A stretch of 64,000 nt of DNA from an uncultured Chitinophagaceae bacterium (GTDB lineage: Bacteria; Bacteroidota; Bacteroidia; Chitinophagales; Chitinophagaceae). The stretch lies in assembly GCA_936908745.1 (NCBI GenBank), contig CAKZFX010000016.1, positions 133,018 to 197,017 of the forward strand, in the 5' to 3' direction. This document shows positions 1 to 9,278 of the stretch, in pieces. The stretch's first letter is position 1; each line of letters opens with the position of its first letter. The notes under the pieces are model-generated. The model was not told the DNA's origin. It searched no databases and was given only the letters and a program-made list of their open reading frames with translations. Position numbers and translations under genes: made by a program.

Positions 1-1
1 G

Positions 2-3000
2 ATGTTTTTATTTACTACCGGGGGTACAAAAAGTAATCTTACTGTAAACAGCCCTTCTGCTATAGCAGGCGACTATACTATGGTCGAAAGCAACTTTAGC
101 AACGCAAACAAACTGATAAACGTAGGGCCGGTTACTGCCAGGGTAGTGTACTTTATGGATGCCAACGGTACTACCAACCAGGCATGTACAGGACGACCTC
201 TTAATGACGTTGATGGCAAAATTGCCCTTATAAACAGGGGTGGATGTGATTATGTTACAAAAGTAAAACAGGCGCAGGATGCCGGTGCGGTAGCAGTTAT
301 TGTTATCAACAATACAACGGGTGCACCGCTTGCGATGGGAGGGGCGGATAACCGTATTACCATACCTGCTGTTATGGTATCAGATGTAGATGGCGCTAAA
401 CTGGTGGCACAGCTAAACAACAATGTAAATGCCACCCTTAGTGCTGTAAAATTGCCCGATAATGATGGCGACCTGGACAACGGGATTATTATACATGAAT
501 ATGTACATGGTGTATCCAGTCGTATTACAGGCGGACCGGTTAAAGCCTCAACTTGTTTATCAAATGCTGAGCAGGGTGGAGAAGGCTGGAGCGACTACTA
601 TGCTTTAATGCTGACTACTGACTGGTCAAAAGCCACTGTTAATGACGGTGCTATCCCCCGCGGAGTAGGCACGTTTGCTTCAGGCGAACCAACTACAGGC
701 GGAGGTATCCGGGAAGTTCCGTACTCTACTGATATGTCCGTTGATCCGTTGACTTATTCGCATGTGCAAACGGCTAATGGACAAGTACACAGGATAGGTA
801 CATTATGGTGTTCTGCTCTTTGGGATATGACCTGGGACATCATCCAGCAGGAAAATACGATTGAGGCCGACATGTATAAATATGATGCGGCTAATAAAGG
901 CGGCAATATGATCGCCTTCAAACTGGTACAGGAAGGCCTCCGGTTACAACCTTGTCAGCCCGGTTTTCTTGATGCAAGAGACGCTATTATACAAGCTGAC
1001 ATGAACCTGTATGGCGGTCGTCATGTGTGTACGATATGGAAAGCATTTGCAAGAAGGGGTATGGGCTATAGTGCAGTACAAGGTTCCAGTAATAGTATCT
1101 CCGACCAGGTACAGGCTTTTGACCTGCCTCCGGCAGCAAAATTTACCATGCAGCCTGCTGATGTTCTTCTTTGCGCAGGCGGCAGTGCCACTTTTACAGC
1201 AACAGCAACAGTGCCTATGAACCCTGTTACCTTCCAATGGGAAAAAAGCACCGATGGAGGTAATACATGGACGGCTGTTACAGGTGCAACCGGTATGAGC
1301 GTTACAATAAATCCTGTGACTACAGCTGACAATGGTGCGAAATTCCGCCTGGTAGCTACGTCTACGAATGCGTGTAACGCGGGTACGGTCGCAAGTAACA
1401 TAGCTACGTTAACGGTTATTGCTACACCTGTTGGTGGCAGCTTGTCACCTGCTACTGCAGGCACCTGCGGTAGTGCAAGCAGCAGCGGAAGACTAACCTT
1501 ATCAGGACACGCTGGATCGGTTATTCGTTGGGAACGGTCCACAAATGGTGGTACTTCCTGGACAAACATTGCAAACACCACTACCACGCTTGACTACAAC
1601 GTTACTGTAAATACAATGTACAGGGTGTTTGTGCAAGGCAGTGGTTGTGCTACAGGTGCCTACTCTTCTGTAGCTACGGTTTCGGTAAATACAACGGCTT
1701 CTTCTATGACTATTGTGGCCGATCCCGGTACAATGATTTGCGAAGGAGACCCCACAAAGCTGACCTTAATGGAAGGTGCAGCTGGTTCTGTGACAAACAA
1801 TCCTACAGCAACAACACTTGCTGCAGTGGTAACATTCAACTTCCGTAACAACAATACATATTCTGTACTTATTACGGATATATCAAGTATTGTAAACAAC
1901 ACAGGTCTTGCAGACAGTGTGTCGGTTTACTACAAGACTTCTGCAATCAATGGTGCGCCGGGTGCAATATCTCCGGCTAATGGCTGGAACCCGGTAGGTA
2001 ACGCTACTATTACCGGTACTAACAGTATTCAGCCCTTTTTATCAGGAACTAGTTTAGTTGTTCCTGCAGGCGCTACTTATGGTTTCGCTGTGCAGGCCCT
2101 CAGGTCTAGTTCAGGTGCAGGAGACCTTGTTTATAACAATGGGTCCGGCAGTCAGACAATATCTTCTGCCGGTTGCGATTTGATAACAGGACCTAATATT
2201 GGCTATGGCGGTACCAGCCCGATACCAGCTGCCCCGACTATTACAGTACGCAGATTTATCGGTTCTGTTCGCTTTACAGCGCTGACATCTTCAGTAAGCG
2301 GCGGCACATTCAGCTGGACGCCAGCTGCGGGGCTGAATGCTACTAACACAGCTATTGTGGCTGCATCACCAATGGTGAACACCACGTATACAGCCACACA
2401 CGATAATGGTGCTGGTTGTGTAAGAAAGGCTTCTGTAAGCATTACTGTTCTTAAGCGTCCTGCAATTACAAAACAACCTGTAAATACCACGGCTTGTGAA
2501 AACTCAGATGTTTCATTTACAGTAGAAGCAACAGGAAATGGCCTTACTTATCAATGGGAAAGAAGTACAGACAACTGTATTACCTATACCCCGATAACTG
2601 GAGCTACTGCTGCAAAACTGACCTTAAGCTCGTTGACTGTAGGTATGAATGGAAATGGCTTCCGTTGTAAAATTACAGGTACTTGCTCGCCGGTTATTAC
2701 TACTAACTGTGCAATACTGACAATATCAGCCGGGCCAACTGTTGCTATTACACCTACGGGTACAATATGTGGCGGTCAGCAGGGTATCAGCGGAACACTG
2801 CTAAGCGTTGTCAATCCGCAAACTTCCAACCCTGATATTACATACACATGGACACCAGCGCAGGGCCTTTATACAGATAGCAGGGCTACTGTGCCATATG
2901 TTGCAGGCGCACAAGCCACTGCTGTGTACGCTGCACCTTCGGTACCTACTACCTACGCTGCAAATGCAACCTTTATCAGTACAGGTTGCACATCAAAAGC

Positions 3001-4639
3001 ACAGGTAGCTGTGGTCAATACGCCGTCGCCTTTTATTACACAATTTGAATCGCCCATCTGTCTTGGCGGTGTGGCAAGATTGATAAACAGGACACCCAAT
3101 GCAACAAAACCGGTATGGAGTCCGGCTAACGGCTTATTTACAGATGCAAATGCAACAGTACCGTATATAGCCGGTTCGCAAACAGATACCGTTTGGGCTA
3201 AACCTGCTACTGCGCCGGCGAGTGTTAATGTAAACATGAGCAGTCTTATACAGCCTAATACGCTTTTGCTAAGCAATAGAGGAACCACGGGTGCCAGCAC
3301 GGTAACCTTTAATATAAGGAACAACAACCTGTACCCCGTAACATTGAATGAAGTATATGGTATTATTTATCCTGCTCTTATCACGATTGGTGAACTATGG
3401 TACAAACCACAGGCAATCAACGGGCCTACCGGTGCTATTTCAACAGCAAACGGATGGACCTCATTAGGTATAGTAGCTGTTCCGCCTGACAACAGTAACC
3501 TTAACCCTCAGCCTATCTTTACAGGGTTAACACAACAGATACCGGCCAATACCACTTTTGGTTTTGCTATAAGTTCAACATCATTCCTTTCAGGTAATAG
3601 CGGTATTGTGATCAGCAACACAGGTGCCAATACTATAAGCTCCGCGGGTGCTGTTGACCTGATCAGTGCTCCGGGTGTTACTTATGCAGGTGCTAGCCCT
3701 GCACCGGCAGAACCTGCTATCGCTGGTTACTACTTTGCGGGTGGCATAAAAATAACACCAGTGGTTTCACCGCCATGTACTGCCCCTGCAACAGCTAAGG
3801 CGATCAGTGTACATGCGCCTGTGACTATTACCTCGCAACCTGTAAGTACAGCTGCATGTAAAGACAAAGCAGCAACATTCACTACAGTAACTACCGGCGA
3901 TGCTGCTATGCACAACTGGAGAGTAAGTGCCAACGGTGGTCTTACATGGACAGACGTAGTTAACAATACACTGTACAGTGGCGCTAAAACAGCTACACTG
4001 ATCATTACCGCGCCGCCATTGTCAATGACAGGATATCAATACAAAGACTCGATCACCACACCGGCTTGCGGAGGTATCGTGTCTAATACGGTTACACTTT
4101 CGGTAAACAACCTGCCTGCACCGGCAATCGTTTCATCCGATCTGACAATAACACCGGGACAAACAACCACTATTACAGCTACCAGCACACCTGCGGCAGC
4201 AGCCAATGGCTGGGCATGGACGCTGAATGGTACAGCTATCACCGGCTCGGGCAATACGCAAACTGTTGGTATTAACCAACTGGGTGTTTACCAGGCCAGG
4301 GTTATAGATGCCAATGGTTGTTCTGCATTGTCAAATGAACTGGTCATTGGAGCCGAAGGTTCAGACAGGCTTTGGATATATCCGAACCCTAACAATGGCG
4401 TGTTCAACGTACGACTGTACTTCGATAATACGCTGGTCTCCGACAGGAGAGTGGTGACGATCTACGATATGCTTGGTCAACGAGTGGCCAGACAGGAATT
4501 TGCGCTCACTAACCTGACGCCTCTTTACCTGGAAATGAAATTTGACATGAGCAAAATGGCAGCAGGAACCTACCTGCTGAAAGTAACAGACAGGTTCACT
4601 TCTAACAAAGCTTCAGGGCTTGTAGTGATCCAGCATTAA
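2..4639 (+). CDS. Secreted M36 (fungalysin-like) metalloprotease with PA, Ig-like and T9SS sorting domains (5' partial)
   Basis: The reading frame is open to the window edge, so the first ATG at base 2 is not a credible start and the signal and propeptide are missing. A protease-associated (PA) insert lies around residues 40-150. The zinc motif HEYVH is at residues 165-169, with the third ligand Glu194 in EGWSD, as in M36 fungalysins. Ig-like/PKD-type domains follow (about 380-475, 815-905 and 1275-1370), together with a roughly 150-residue module present twice (about 609-760 and 1100-1255). The last 90 residues (WIYPNPNNGVF, MLGQRV, GTYLLKV) form a type A T9SS C-terminal signal, so the protein should cross the outer membrane by T9SS. 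Family knowledge suggests an extracellular, protein-degrading enzyme; the substrate is unknown. Two hairpin terminators follow. Confidence 0.9.
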   Translation: MFLFTTGGTKSNLTVNSPSAIAGDYTMVESNFSNANKLINVGPVTARVVYFMDANGTTNQACTGRPLNDVDGKIALINRGGCDYVTKVKQAQDAGAVAVIVINNTTGAPLAMGGADNRITIPAVMVSDVDGAKLVAQLNNNVNATLSAVKLPDNDGDLDNGIIIHEYVHGVSSRITGGPVKASTCLSNAEQGGEGWSDYYALMLTTDWSKATVNDGAIPRGVGTFASGEPTTGGGIREVPYSTDMSVDPLTYSHVQTANGQVHRIGTLWCSALWDMTWDIIQQENTIEADMYKYDAANKGGNMIAFKLVQEGLRLQPCQPGFLDARDAIIQADMNLYGGRHVCTIWKAFARRGMGYSAVQGSSNSISDQVQAFDLPPAAKFTMQPADVLLCAGGSATFTATATVPMNPVTFQWEKSTDGGNTWTAVTGATGMSVTINPVTTADNGAKFRLVATSTNACNAGTVASNIATLTVIATPVGGSLSPATAGTCGSASSSGRLTLSGHAGSVIRWERSTNGGTSWTNIANTTTTLDYNVTVNTMYRVFVQGSGCATGAYSSVATVSVNTTASSMTIVADPGTMICEGDPTKLTLMEGAAGSVTNNPTATTLAAVVTFNFRNNNTYSVLITDISSIVNNTGLADSVSVYYKTSAINGAPGAISPANGWNPVGNATITGTNSIQPFLSGTSLVVPAGATYGFAVQALRSSSGAGDLVYNNGSGSQTISSAGCDLITGPNIGYGGTSPIPAAPTITVRRFIGSVRFTALTSSVSGGTFSWTPAAGLNATNTAIVAASPMVNTTYTATHDNGAGCVRKASVSITVLKRPAITKQPVNTTACENSDVSFTVEATGNGLTYQWERSTDNCITYTPITGATAAKLTLSSLTVGMNGNGFRCKITGTCSPVITTNCAILTISAGPTVAITPTGTICGGQQGISGTLLSVVNPQTSNPDITYTWTPAQGLYTDSRATVPYVAGAQATAVYAAPSVPTTYAANATFISTGCTSKAQVAVVNTPSPFITQFESPICLGGVARLINRTPNATKPVWSPANGLFTDANATVPYIAGSQTDTVWAKPATAPASVNVNMSSLIQPNTLLLSNRGTTGASTVTFNIRNNNLYPVTLNEVYGIIYPALITIGELWYKPQAINGPTGAISTANGWTSLGIVAVPPDNSNLNPQPIFTGLTQQIPANTTFGFAISSTSFLSGNSGIVISNTGANTISSAGAVDLISAPGVTYAGASPAPAEPAIAGYYFAGGIKITPVVSPPCTAPATAKAISVHAPVTITSQPVSTAACKDKAATFTTVTTGDAAMHNWRVSANGGLTWTDVVNNTLYSGAKTATLIITAPPLSMTGYQYKDSITTPACGGIVSNTVTLSVNNLPAPAIVSSDLTITPGQTTTITATSTPAAAANGWAWTLNGTAITGSGNTQTVGINQLGVYQARVIDANGCSALSNELVIGAEGSDRLWIYPNPNNGVFNVRLYFDNTLVSDRRVVTIYDMLGQRVARQEFALTNLTPLYLEMKFDMSKMAAGTYLLKVTDRFTSNKASGLVVIQH

Positions 4640-4665
4640 AACGGGACTAAACACAGTATACCGTA

Positions 4666-4697
4666 AAAGAGGTTGTCTTTCGACAACCTCTTTTTTT
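4666..4697 (+). terminator. Rho-independent terminator after the M36 protease
   Basis: A 12-bp perfect stem (4666-4677 with 4682-4693, TTTC loop) is followed by a T run to 4697. It lies 27 bases after the stop codon. Confidence 0.9.
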
Positions 4698-4727
4698 ATA
4701 TGCATTTATTGCCCTTGATAACTAAAG

Positions 4728-4762
4728 AGGCTGTCTCGTGTAATACGGGGCAGCCTTTTTTT
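4728..4762 (+). terminator. Second tandem terminator
   Basis: An 11-bp stem with two G-T wobbles (4728-4738 with 4746-4756) is followed by seven T. It shares the AGAGGYTGTC start of the preceding terminator, so the pair may have arisen by duplication. Confidence 0.7.
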
Positions 4763-4763
4763 A

Positions 4764-4806
4764 GTCGGTAGTCCAGGCTCTTTACTCCCGCCTCCTGACT
4801 CTAAAC
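4764..4806. repeat. GAGTC-type heptamer repeat (reverse orientation)
   Basis: This is a short run of CTCCCG/CCTGACTCT units in reverse orientation. It belongs to the dispersed GAGTC family found at 5590, 25250, 55420 and 57112. Confidence 0.5.
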
Positions 4807-4835
4807 TATTCCGTACTTTTAAACAAACCTTTACC

Positions 4836-5588
4836 ATGAAGCTCATTCTTGCTTTCTTACTTGCAATAAGCGGCAGCGCCATATCGCAACAGGTTCCCGT
4901 ATTTCCCGAAGGGGCTGAAAAGCTGAACACCAAACTGCTGTCAGCTATCAATACCCGGCATACGGGCTGGGTAAAGGCCGAAGCTGCAAAAATGAGAGAC
5001 AAACAATCCTCGCCGGTCGAAGCCACTTCTGTTGCCGCCAACTATGGCCAGCTCAACAAAATGCAGGGTACTGATATTGACGCCCTTGCTTTTCTTGTGC
5101 TGATGCAGGCTGCCAAATCTGCACAGGAAGATGTAAAAGCAGTGATGGCAAGTGTAAAAGCTGTCAATGCCACCAAGGCAAAAATGAGGGAAACAAAAGA
5201 GGCAAGGCAAAAGCTGGCAGCCAATGAAGACGTGGCAAAACTGGAGGCAGGCGAATCCAGTGCTGCGCTGGGCGCTGCAGACATAGGGGAGGATGACGGC
5301 AAAACAAGAGGCACTAAAAAAACAACCAAAAAAACAATTGACTCGCTCTATAGGACTATTGGTTTTAAATCAAGGATCACCCAATTCACCGTCCGCACCC
5401 GAAAAGACCTCGACACACAGATAAAACAGATCCAAAATGACATTGACAACCTCGAACAAATGAGTGAAACCCAAACCCTGCGCCTGCAAATGGCCATGGA
5501 CAGGCTTAGCAAAATGACGAGCACTCTTTCCAACCTCCAGGAAAAGATCAGCGGCTCCGCCGAAGCTATCGCTAACAACCTGAAGTGA
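4836..5588 (+). CDS. Secreted coiled-coil protein of unknown function
   Basis: The 250-residue product begins with a clear signal peptide (MKLILAFLLAISGSAISQ, cleaved around residue 18). The mature part is rich in Ala, Lys, Glu and Gln. A conserved-looking helix around residues 75-140 (LAFLVLMQAAKSAQEDVKAV) is followed by a KTRGTKKTTKK basic linker near 160-170. The last 75 residues are a heptad-like coiled coil (LDTQIKQIQNDIDNLEQMSE). No enzyme motif is visible. The protein is probably periplasmic and could be a structural or scaffolding component; I do not recognise the family. It sits between the protease terminators and dnaK and appears to be a single-gene unit. Confidence 0.8.
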   Translation: MKLILAFLLAISGSAISQQVPVFPEGAEKLNTKLLSAINTRHTGWVKAEAAKMRDKQSSPVEATSVAANYGQLNKMQGTDIDALAFLVLMQAAKSAQEDVKAVMASVKAVNATKAKMRETKEARQKLAANEDVAKLEAGESSAALGAADIGEDDGKTRGTKKTTKKTIDSLYRTIGFKSRITQFTVRTRKDLDTQIKQIQNDIDNLEQMSETQTLRLQMAMDRLSKMTSTLSNLQEKISGSAEAIANNLK

Positions 5589-5589
5589 G

Positions 5590-5735
5590 TCTTTAGTCGA
5601 TAGTCAGTAGTCAAGAGTCCAGAGTCCAGAGTCAGACGCTCAACTTTTAAACCCTCACCTCATGTCTCGAAACTCACGACTCTCCCAAACCCCATTCTCC
5701 ACTATCCATTCTCCATTCCCGACTCCAAAACCTCC
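5590..5735. repeat. GAGTC heptamer tract facing a reverse-oriented tract
   Basis: Bases 5590-5640 repeat AGTC/GAGTCCA units. Bases 5660-5735 carry the complementary type (CTCACGACTCTC, then CCATTCTCCACTATCC). The two halves face each other as an imperfect inverted pair. No gene is visible between 5589 and 5862. Confidence 0.6.
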
Positions 5736-5759
5736 CGACTGATCAATCCTTTGAGAAAA

Positions 5760-5777
5760 GACTGACAATTTTGCATT
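5760..5777 (+). promoter_or_regulatory. Candidate stress operator upstream of dnaK
   Basis: The sequence gACTGACAATTTTGCAt resembles gACTGACATAATTGCCgg at 37718-37736, upstream of the Hsp20 gene. Both look like degenerate halves of a CTGNCA-n-TTGNCAG dyad. That two heat-shock genes share it is the only support; function is inferred. Confidence 0.35.
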
Positions 5778-5862
5778 CCCGCCGCCCCGGCACAATGATT
5801 GACAATCAACTGTCGTCTGCCCGGCCCAAAGGAGGGCGACACTAAAAAAGGAAAAATAAACT

Positions 5863-7770
5863 ATGGGAAAAATTATTGGGATAGACTTAGGAACCACCAA
5901 CAGCTGTGTGGCTGTTATGGAAGGCAATGAGCCGGTGGTAATTGCCAATGATGAAGGCCGTCGCACGACGCCTTCCGTTGTGGCTTTTTTGAAAAATGGC
6001 GAGCGCAAAGTAGGCGATCCGGCCAAGCGACAGGCCATCACCAACCCGCAAAACACGATCAGCTCCGTAAAGCGTTTTATGGGCCGTCAATTTGGCGAGG
6101 TGACCGAAGAGATCAGCCATTGGAGCTACAAAGTGGCAAAAGGTGACAACAATACAGTTCGTATTGACATAGATGGCAGGCTCTATACGCCGCAGGAAAT
6201 CTCGGCCATGGTACTGCAAAAAATGAAAAAAACGGCCGAAGACTATCTTGGCCAGGAAGTAAACGAAGCGGTGATCACCGTTCCGGCTTACTTCAATGAT
6301 GCACAGCGCCAGGCTACCAAAGAGGCAGGCGAAATCGCCGGTCTCAATGTACGCCGTATTGTAAATGAGCCTACAGCCGCTGCGCTGGCTTATGGCCTTG
6401 ATAAAGGCAAACACGACCAGAAAATCGCTGTATTCGACCTTGGTGGCGGTACGTTCGATATCTCTGTACTGGAGCTGGGCGATGGTGTATTTGAAGTAAA
6501 ATCCACCAATGGTGATACCCACCTCGGTGGTGATGACTTTGATAAAGTGATCATGGATTGGCTGGCCGATGAATTCAAAAGCGACGAAGCCATCGACCTG
6601 CGAAAAGACCCAATGGCCCTGCAACGCCTGAAAGAAGCAGCCGAAAAAGCAAAAATCGAACTGTCTTCTTCTTCCGAAACGGAGATCAACCTGCCTTACA
6701 TTACGGCGGTGGATGGTGTGCCGAAGCACCTGGTAAAAAAACTGAGCCGTGCCAAATTTGAACAACTGGCCGACAACCTGTTTGCCCGTTGCCTCAAACC
6801 TTGCGAGGCGGCCCTGAAAGATGCGGGCATGAATGCTTCGCAAATTGATGAAGTCATCCTCGTGGGTGGTAGCACACGTATCCCCAAAGTGCAGGAAATA
6901 GTAGAAAAATTCTTTGGCAAAAAGCCAAACAAAGGGGTGAACCCTGATGAAGTGGTGGCCATCGGCGCTGCTATCCAGGGTGCGGTATTGACGGGTGAGG
7001 TAAAAGATGTGTTGCTGCTCGACGTTACACCGCTTTCACTCGGTATCGAAACAATGGGCGGGGTGATGACACGGTTGATTGACTCCAACACCACCATACC
7101 TACCAAAAAATCAGAAACATTCTCTACGGCGAGTGATAACCAGCCGGGCGTGCAGATACACGTACTGCAGGGCGAACGTACCTTGAGCAAAGACAACAAA
7201 AGCCTCGGTATGTTCAACCTCGATGATATTCCGCCAGCGCCTCGTGGTGTGCCGCAGATTGAAGTAACGTTCGACATTGATGCCAACGGTATTCTTCATG
7301 TAACGGCCAAGGATAAAGGCACCGGCAAAGAGCAGCGCATCCATATCGAAGCGGGTAGCGGGCTGAGCAAAGACGAAGTGGAAAAAATGAAAGCCGAAGC
7401 CCGTGCCAACGAAGCAACGGACAAAGCAGAGCGGGAAAAAGTGGACAAGCTCAACCAGGCCGACAGCCTCGTATTCCAGACAGAAAAACAACTGAAAGAA
7501 TACGGTGATAAAATACCGGCTGATAAAAAAGCGACCATTGAGCAGGCGGCCGAAAAACTGAAAGAAGCCCACAAGGCGCAGGACATTGCAGCCATTGATA
7601 CCCACTTTGCGGCCCTCAATGCAGCATGGACAGCAGCCAGCGAGGATATGTATAAAAACACACAGGATGGCGGCCAGCCCGGTGCTGATGCCGGAGCGCA
7701 ACAGCCCAACGCAGGTGGCGCAGGTTCTGCCGATGATGTTACCGATGTTCCTTACGAGGAAGTGAAGTAA
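5863..7770 (+). CDS. dnaK: Chaperone DnaK (Hsp70)
   Basis: The 635-residue protein is full length for DnaK. The N-terminal ATPase domain carries the phosphate-1 motif GIDLGTTNSCVAVMEG (residues 5-20), the adenosine-side motif VGGSTRIPKVQ, and DLGGGTFDISVLELGDG. The substrate-binding domain and helical lid follow. The C-terminus is a Gly/Ala/Gln linker ending in DDVTDVPYEEVK, close to the canonical EEVD-like bacterial tail. It is the ATP-dependent cytosolic foldase that works with DnaJ and GrpE, neither of which is in this window. The gene stands alone. A candidate heat-shock operator lies about 90 bases upstream, and a strong terminator follows. Confidence 0.99.
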   Translation: MGKIIGIDLGTTNSCVAVMEGNEPVVIANDEGRRTTPSVVAFLKNGERKVGDPAKRQAITNPQNTISSVKRFMGRQFGEVTEEISHWSYKVAKGDNNTVRIDIDGRLYTPQEISAMVLQKMKKTAEDYLGQEVNEAVITVPAYFNDAQRQATKEAGEIAGLNVRRIVNEPTAAALAYGLDKGKHDQKIAVFDLGGGTFDISVLELGDGVFEVKSTNGDTHLGGDDFDKVIMDWLADEFKSDEAIDLRKDPMALQRLKEAAEKAKIELSSSSETEINLPYITAVDGVPKHLVKKLSRAKFEQLADNLFARCLKPCEAALKDAGMNASQIDEVILVGGSTRIPKVQEIVEKFFGKKPNKGVNPDEVVAIGAAIQGAVLTGEVKDVLLLDVTPLSLGIETMGGVMTRLIDSNTTIPTKKSETFSTASDNQPGVQIHVLQGERTLSKDNKSLGMFNLDDIPPAPRGVPQIEVTFDIDANGILHVTAKDKGTGKEQRIHIEAGSGLSKDEVEKMKAEARANEATDKAEREKVDKLNQADSLVFQTEKQLKEYGDKIPADKKATIEQAAEKLKEAHKAQDIAAIDTHFAALNAAWTAASEDMYKNTQDGGQPGADAGAQQPNAGGAGSADDVTDVPYEEVK

Positions 7771-7831
7771 CCTTACAAAAGGAATCCGTTAAAACACGGA
7801 TTGTTTAAAAAAACAATAATCCAGATATTGA

Positions 7832-7860
7832 AGCCCTCACGGAAACGTGGGGGCTTTTCT
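7832..7860 (+). terminator. dnaK terminator
   Basis: A 10-bp stem (7832-7841 with 7846-7855, one G-T wobble) with a GAAA loop is followed by TTTTCT. Confidence 0.9.
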
Positions 7861-7938
7861 GTTATATTTCTAAAAGTTGTATTTCAGTTTACTATTTATA
7901 ATAAGATATTGTGTAATTATTCCAGCAAGATAAGATTA

Positions 7939-8401
7939 TTAAAGTTCTTTAAACTCATATAGAATGAAGCTTTCCAACTTTAGAGGCTTCTTTAGAATAT
8001 CATCACAATAGCTTATAAAAATATAGTCAGGCTTTTCCTCATAGTCGTATATGTAGAATGTAATATGAACAAATTTGTTATCAACACTCGAAGAGTAGCT
8101 AATTGATTGCCTCGAGTCTTTATGCTCATAAGAAGTGCTTGAAACCGTCGCATTTTTTATATAAAAAAATTCAGGGACATCAATAGTTACATACTTTGTA
8201 TGTCCTAAGTTGTTATTACTTAAGATAACAACCCCATCTTTATACTGATCATCTTTATATACCCCTGGTGTTTTTGTGCCTCTTTTTTGCTTTTGCAGTT
8301 ACAAAATTTACCTCATTGGATATCCAGGCAGGAGGTGAGACTGTTTGTGCAAATGAAGTTATGCTTGTAAAAGCCGAAAAAAATACTATTAATATTTTCA
8401 T
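7939..8401 (-). pseudogene. Small secreted protein gene broken by a +1 frameshift
   Basis: An ATG at 8401 opens a frame with a signal peptide (MKILIVFFSAFTSITSFAQ) that stops after about 50 codons. Moving +1 at a six-base T homopolymer (8283-8288; A6 on the coding strand) opens a second frame. That frame begins near GTKTPGVYKDDQYKDG and runs about 110 codons to a stop at 7939. Removing one base of the homopolymer joins them into a protein of roughly 150 residues. Either the gene is inactivated or the run was miscounted in sequencing. No family is recognised. It is the last gene of the 9446-to-7939 unit, 3 bases after its upstream neighbour. Confidence 0.75.
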
Positions 8402-8404
8402 TTG

Positions 8405-8659
8405 TTAGTGTTTATTAAATTTCTTTTGATATTCTTCAAAACTAATTTCGCCGCTTTCATACTTTGTTAATAAGTCTTTTTGTTCACTTGTCCAGTTGCT
8501 TTCAGGTATTATGTTTTTTTTGTTTGTTGCCTCCTGTGACTTTAACTCTTTCGACGCTTCAATAATGCCGTTTTTTACAGCTTCTTTTATAATATAGTAT
8601 AGAACGAACAGAGATACTATCAAAGAAATCAGTGCTATCCAGAAATAAGTATTTTCCAA
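8405..8659 (-). CDS. Small single-pass membrane protein with SHOCT-like C-terminus
   Basis: The 84-residue protein has one N-terminal membrane helix (YFWIALISLIVSLFVLYYII, residues 5-24). A charged linker (KEAVKNGIIEASKEL) follows. The C-terminal segment DLLTKYESGEISFEEYQKKF resembles the SHOCT short helical motif, in which a loop ending G-x-I/IS-x-E/EEY precedes a final helix. The N-terminal half resembles small membrane proteins annotated as DUF6019 in related bacteria, though I cannot confirm this. It lies 45 bases after the lipoprotein gene and 3 bases before the frameshifted gene, so the three are probably co-transcribed. Function is unknown. Confidence 0.75.
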   Translation of the reverse strand: MENTYFWIALISLIVSLFVLYYIIKEAVKNGIIEASKELKSQEATNKKNIIPESNWTSEQKDLLTKYESGEISFEEYQKKFNKH

Positions 8660-8704
8660 TGCGATTTTTTTTTCTTAATAATGATTGTTTGATTGAGCTC
8701 GTTT

Positions 8705-9241
8705 CTAATCAAAGTTTACGGATTGACCTCCTGTTAACCAATTTGATTTAATTTCAGTAACTACTGCTTGATATTTTGTTCCTCGGTTTCCAGTATTAAA
8801 TAGAATTTTCTCACGGGATTCACCGGGCTTTAGATTGGTAAAAGTGTACTCTTCCGTGTTGTAAACATTTCCATTAGCGAGATATACAGTGTATCTGACC
8901 TTTATTGCCTGAAACACGATGCCGACGAGGTCGTTTTCAATTTTGAGTTTTCCATTGTTGATGCCGCCTGTGCTAATATCATCATAGTCATATACTTGTG
9001 GCTTCAATGCAAGGCCATCCCTGATCTGGCTAATTATTAAATTCTTTTTGCCCTGTAGTTCTTCAGCTTTCTTCTGATCTGCTAAATCTTTCTTTTCTTG
9101 CGCCCTGTCTTTTTCTTTTTGTTCCAGTTCGCTTATTTTGTTTTGCAGATCATCAATTTTTTGTTGATTGTTTGTTTCAGAAGAGCCGCAAGAATAAATA
9201 ATAGATAGGGTTACTAATAGCAGTGTAAAATAAACTTTCAT
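8705..9241 (-). CDS. Coiled-coil lipoprotein of unknown function
   Basis: The 178-residue product has an SPII signal with lipobox IIYSC (Cys18). A charged coiled coil (residues 25-65) containing repeated QKKxEEL/KEKDRAQEKKDL patterns comes next. A beta-rich C-terminal domain begins near LKPQVYDYDD and includes a Lys-Pro-Gly-Glu-Ser turn typical of extracellular beta sandwiches. It should be anchored in the outer or inner membrane, with the coiled coil acting as a spacer. It belongs to the AT-rich minus-strand unit. The start region (MKVY and the preceding taaactttcataatg context on the plus strand) matches that of the 9640-11154 gene, suggesting shared ancestry of the 5' ends. Confidence 0.8.
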   Translation of the reverse strand: MKVYFTLLLVTLSIIYSCGSSETNNQQKIDDLQNKISELEQKEKDRAQEKKDLADQKKAEELQGKKNLIISQIRDGLALKPQVYDYDDISTGGINNGKLKIENDLVGIVFQAIKVRYTVYLANGNVYNTEEYTFTNLKPGESREKILFNTGNRGTKYQAVVTEIKSNWLTGGQSVNFD

Positions 9242-9278
9242 AATGGAGCTTATTAAATGGTTAGGTGGTTTGTATTAA

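Noticed and set aside
1066..1587. 173-codon minus-strand frame within the M36 gene
   Set aside because: Antisense shadow; no signal, motif or spacing supports it.
5887..6843. 318-codon open frame on the minus strand inside dnaK
   Set aside because: Antisense shadow of a highly biased gene. The translation is Phe/His-rich with no start context or family match.
8280..8300. Programmed -1 frameshift at A-AAA-AAG in the 7939-8401 gene
   Set aside because: The slippery heptamer is present, but the downstream frame is +1; the -1 frame stops within about 20 codons.
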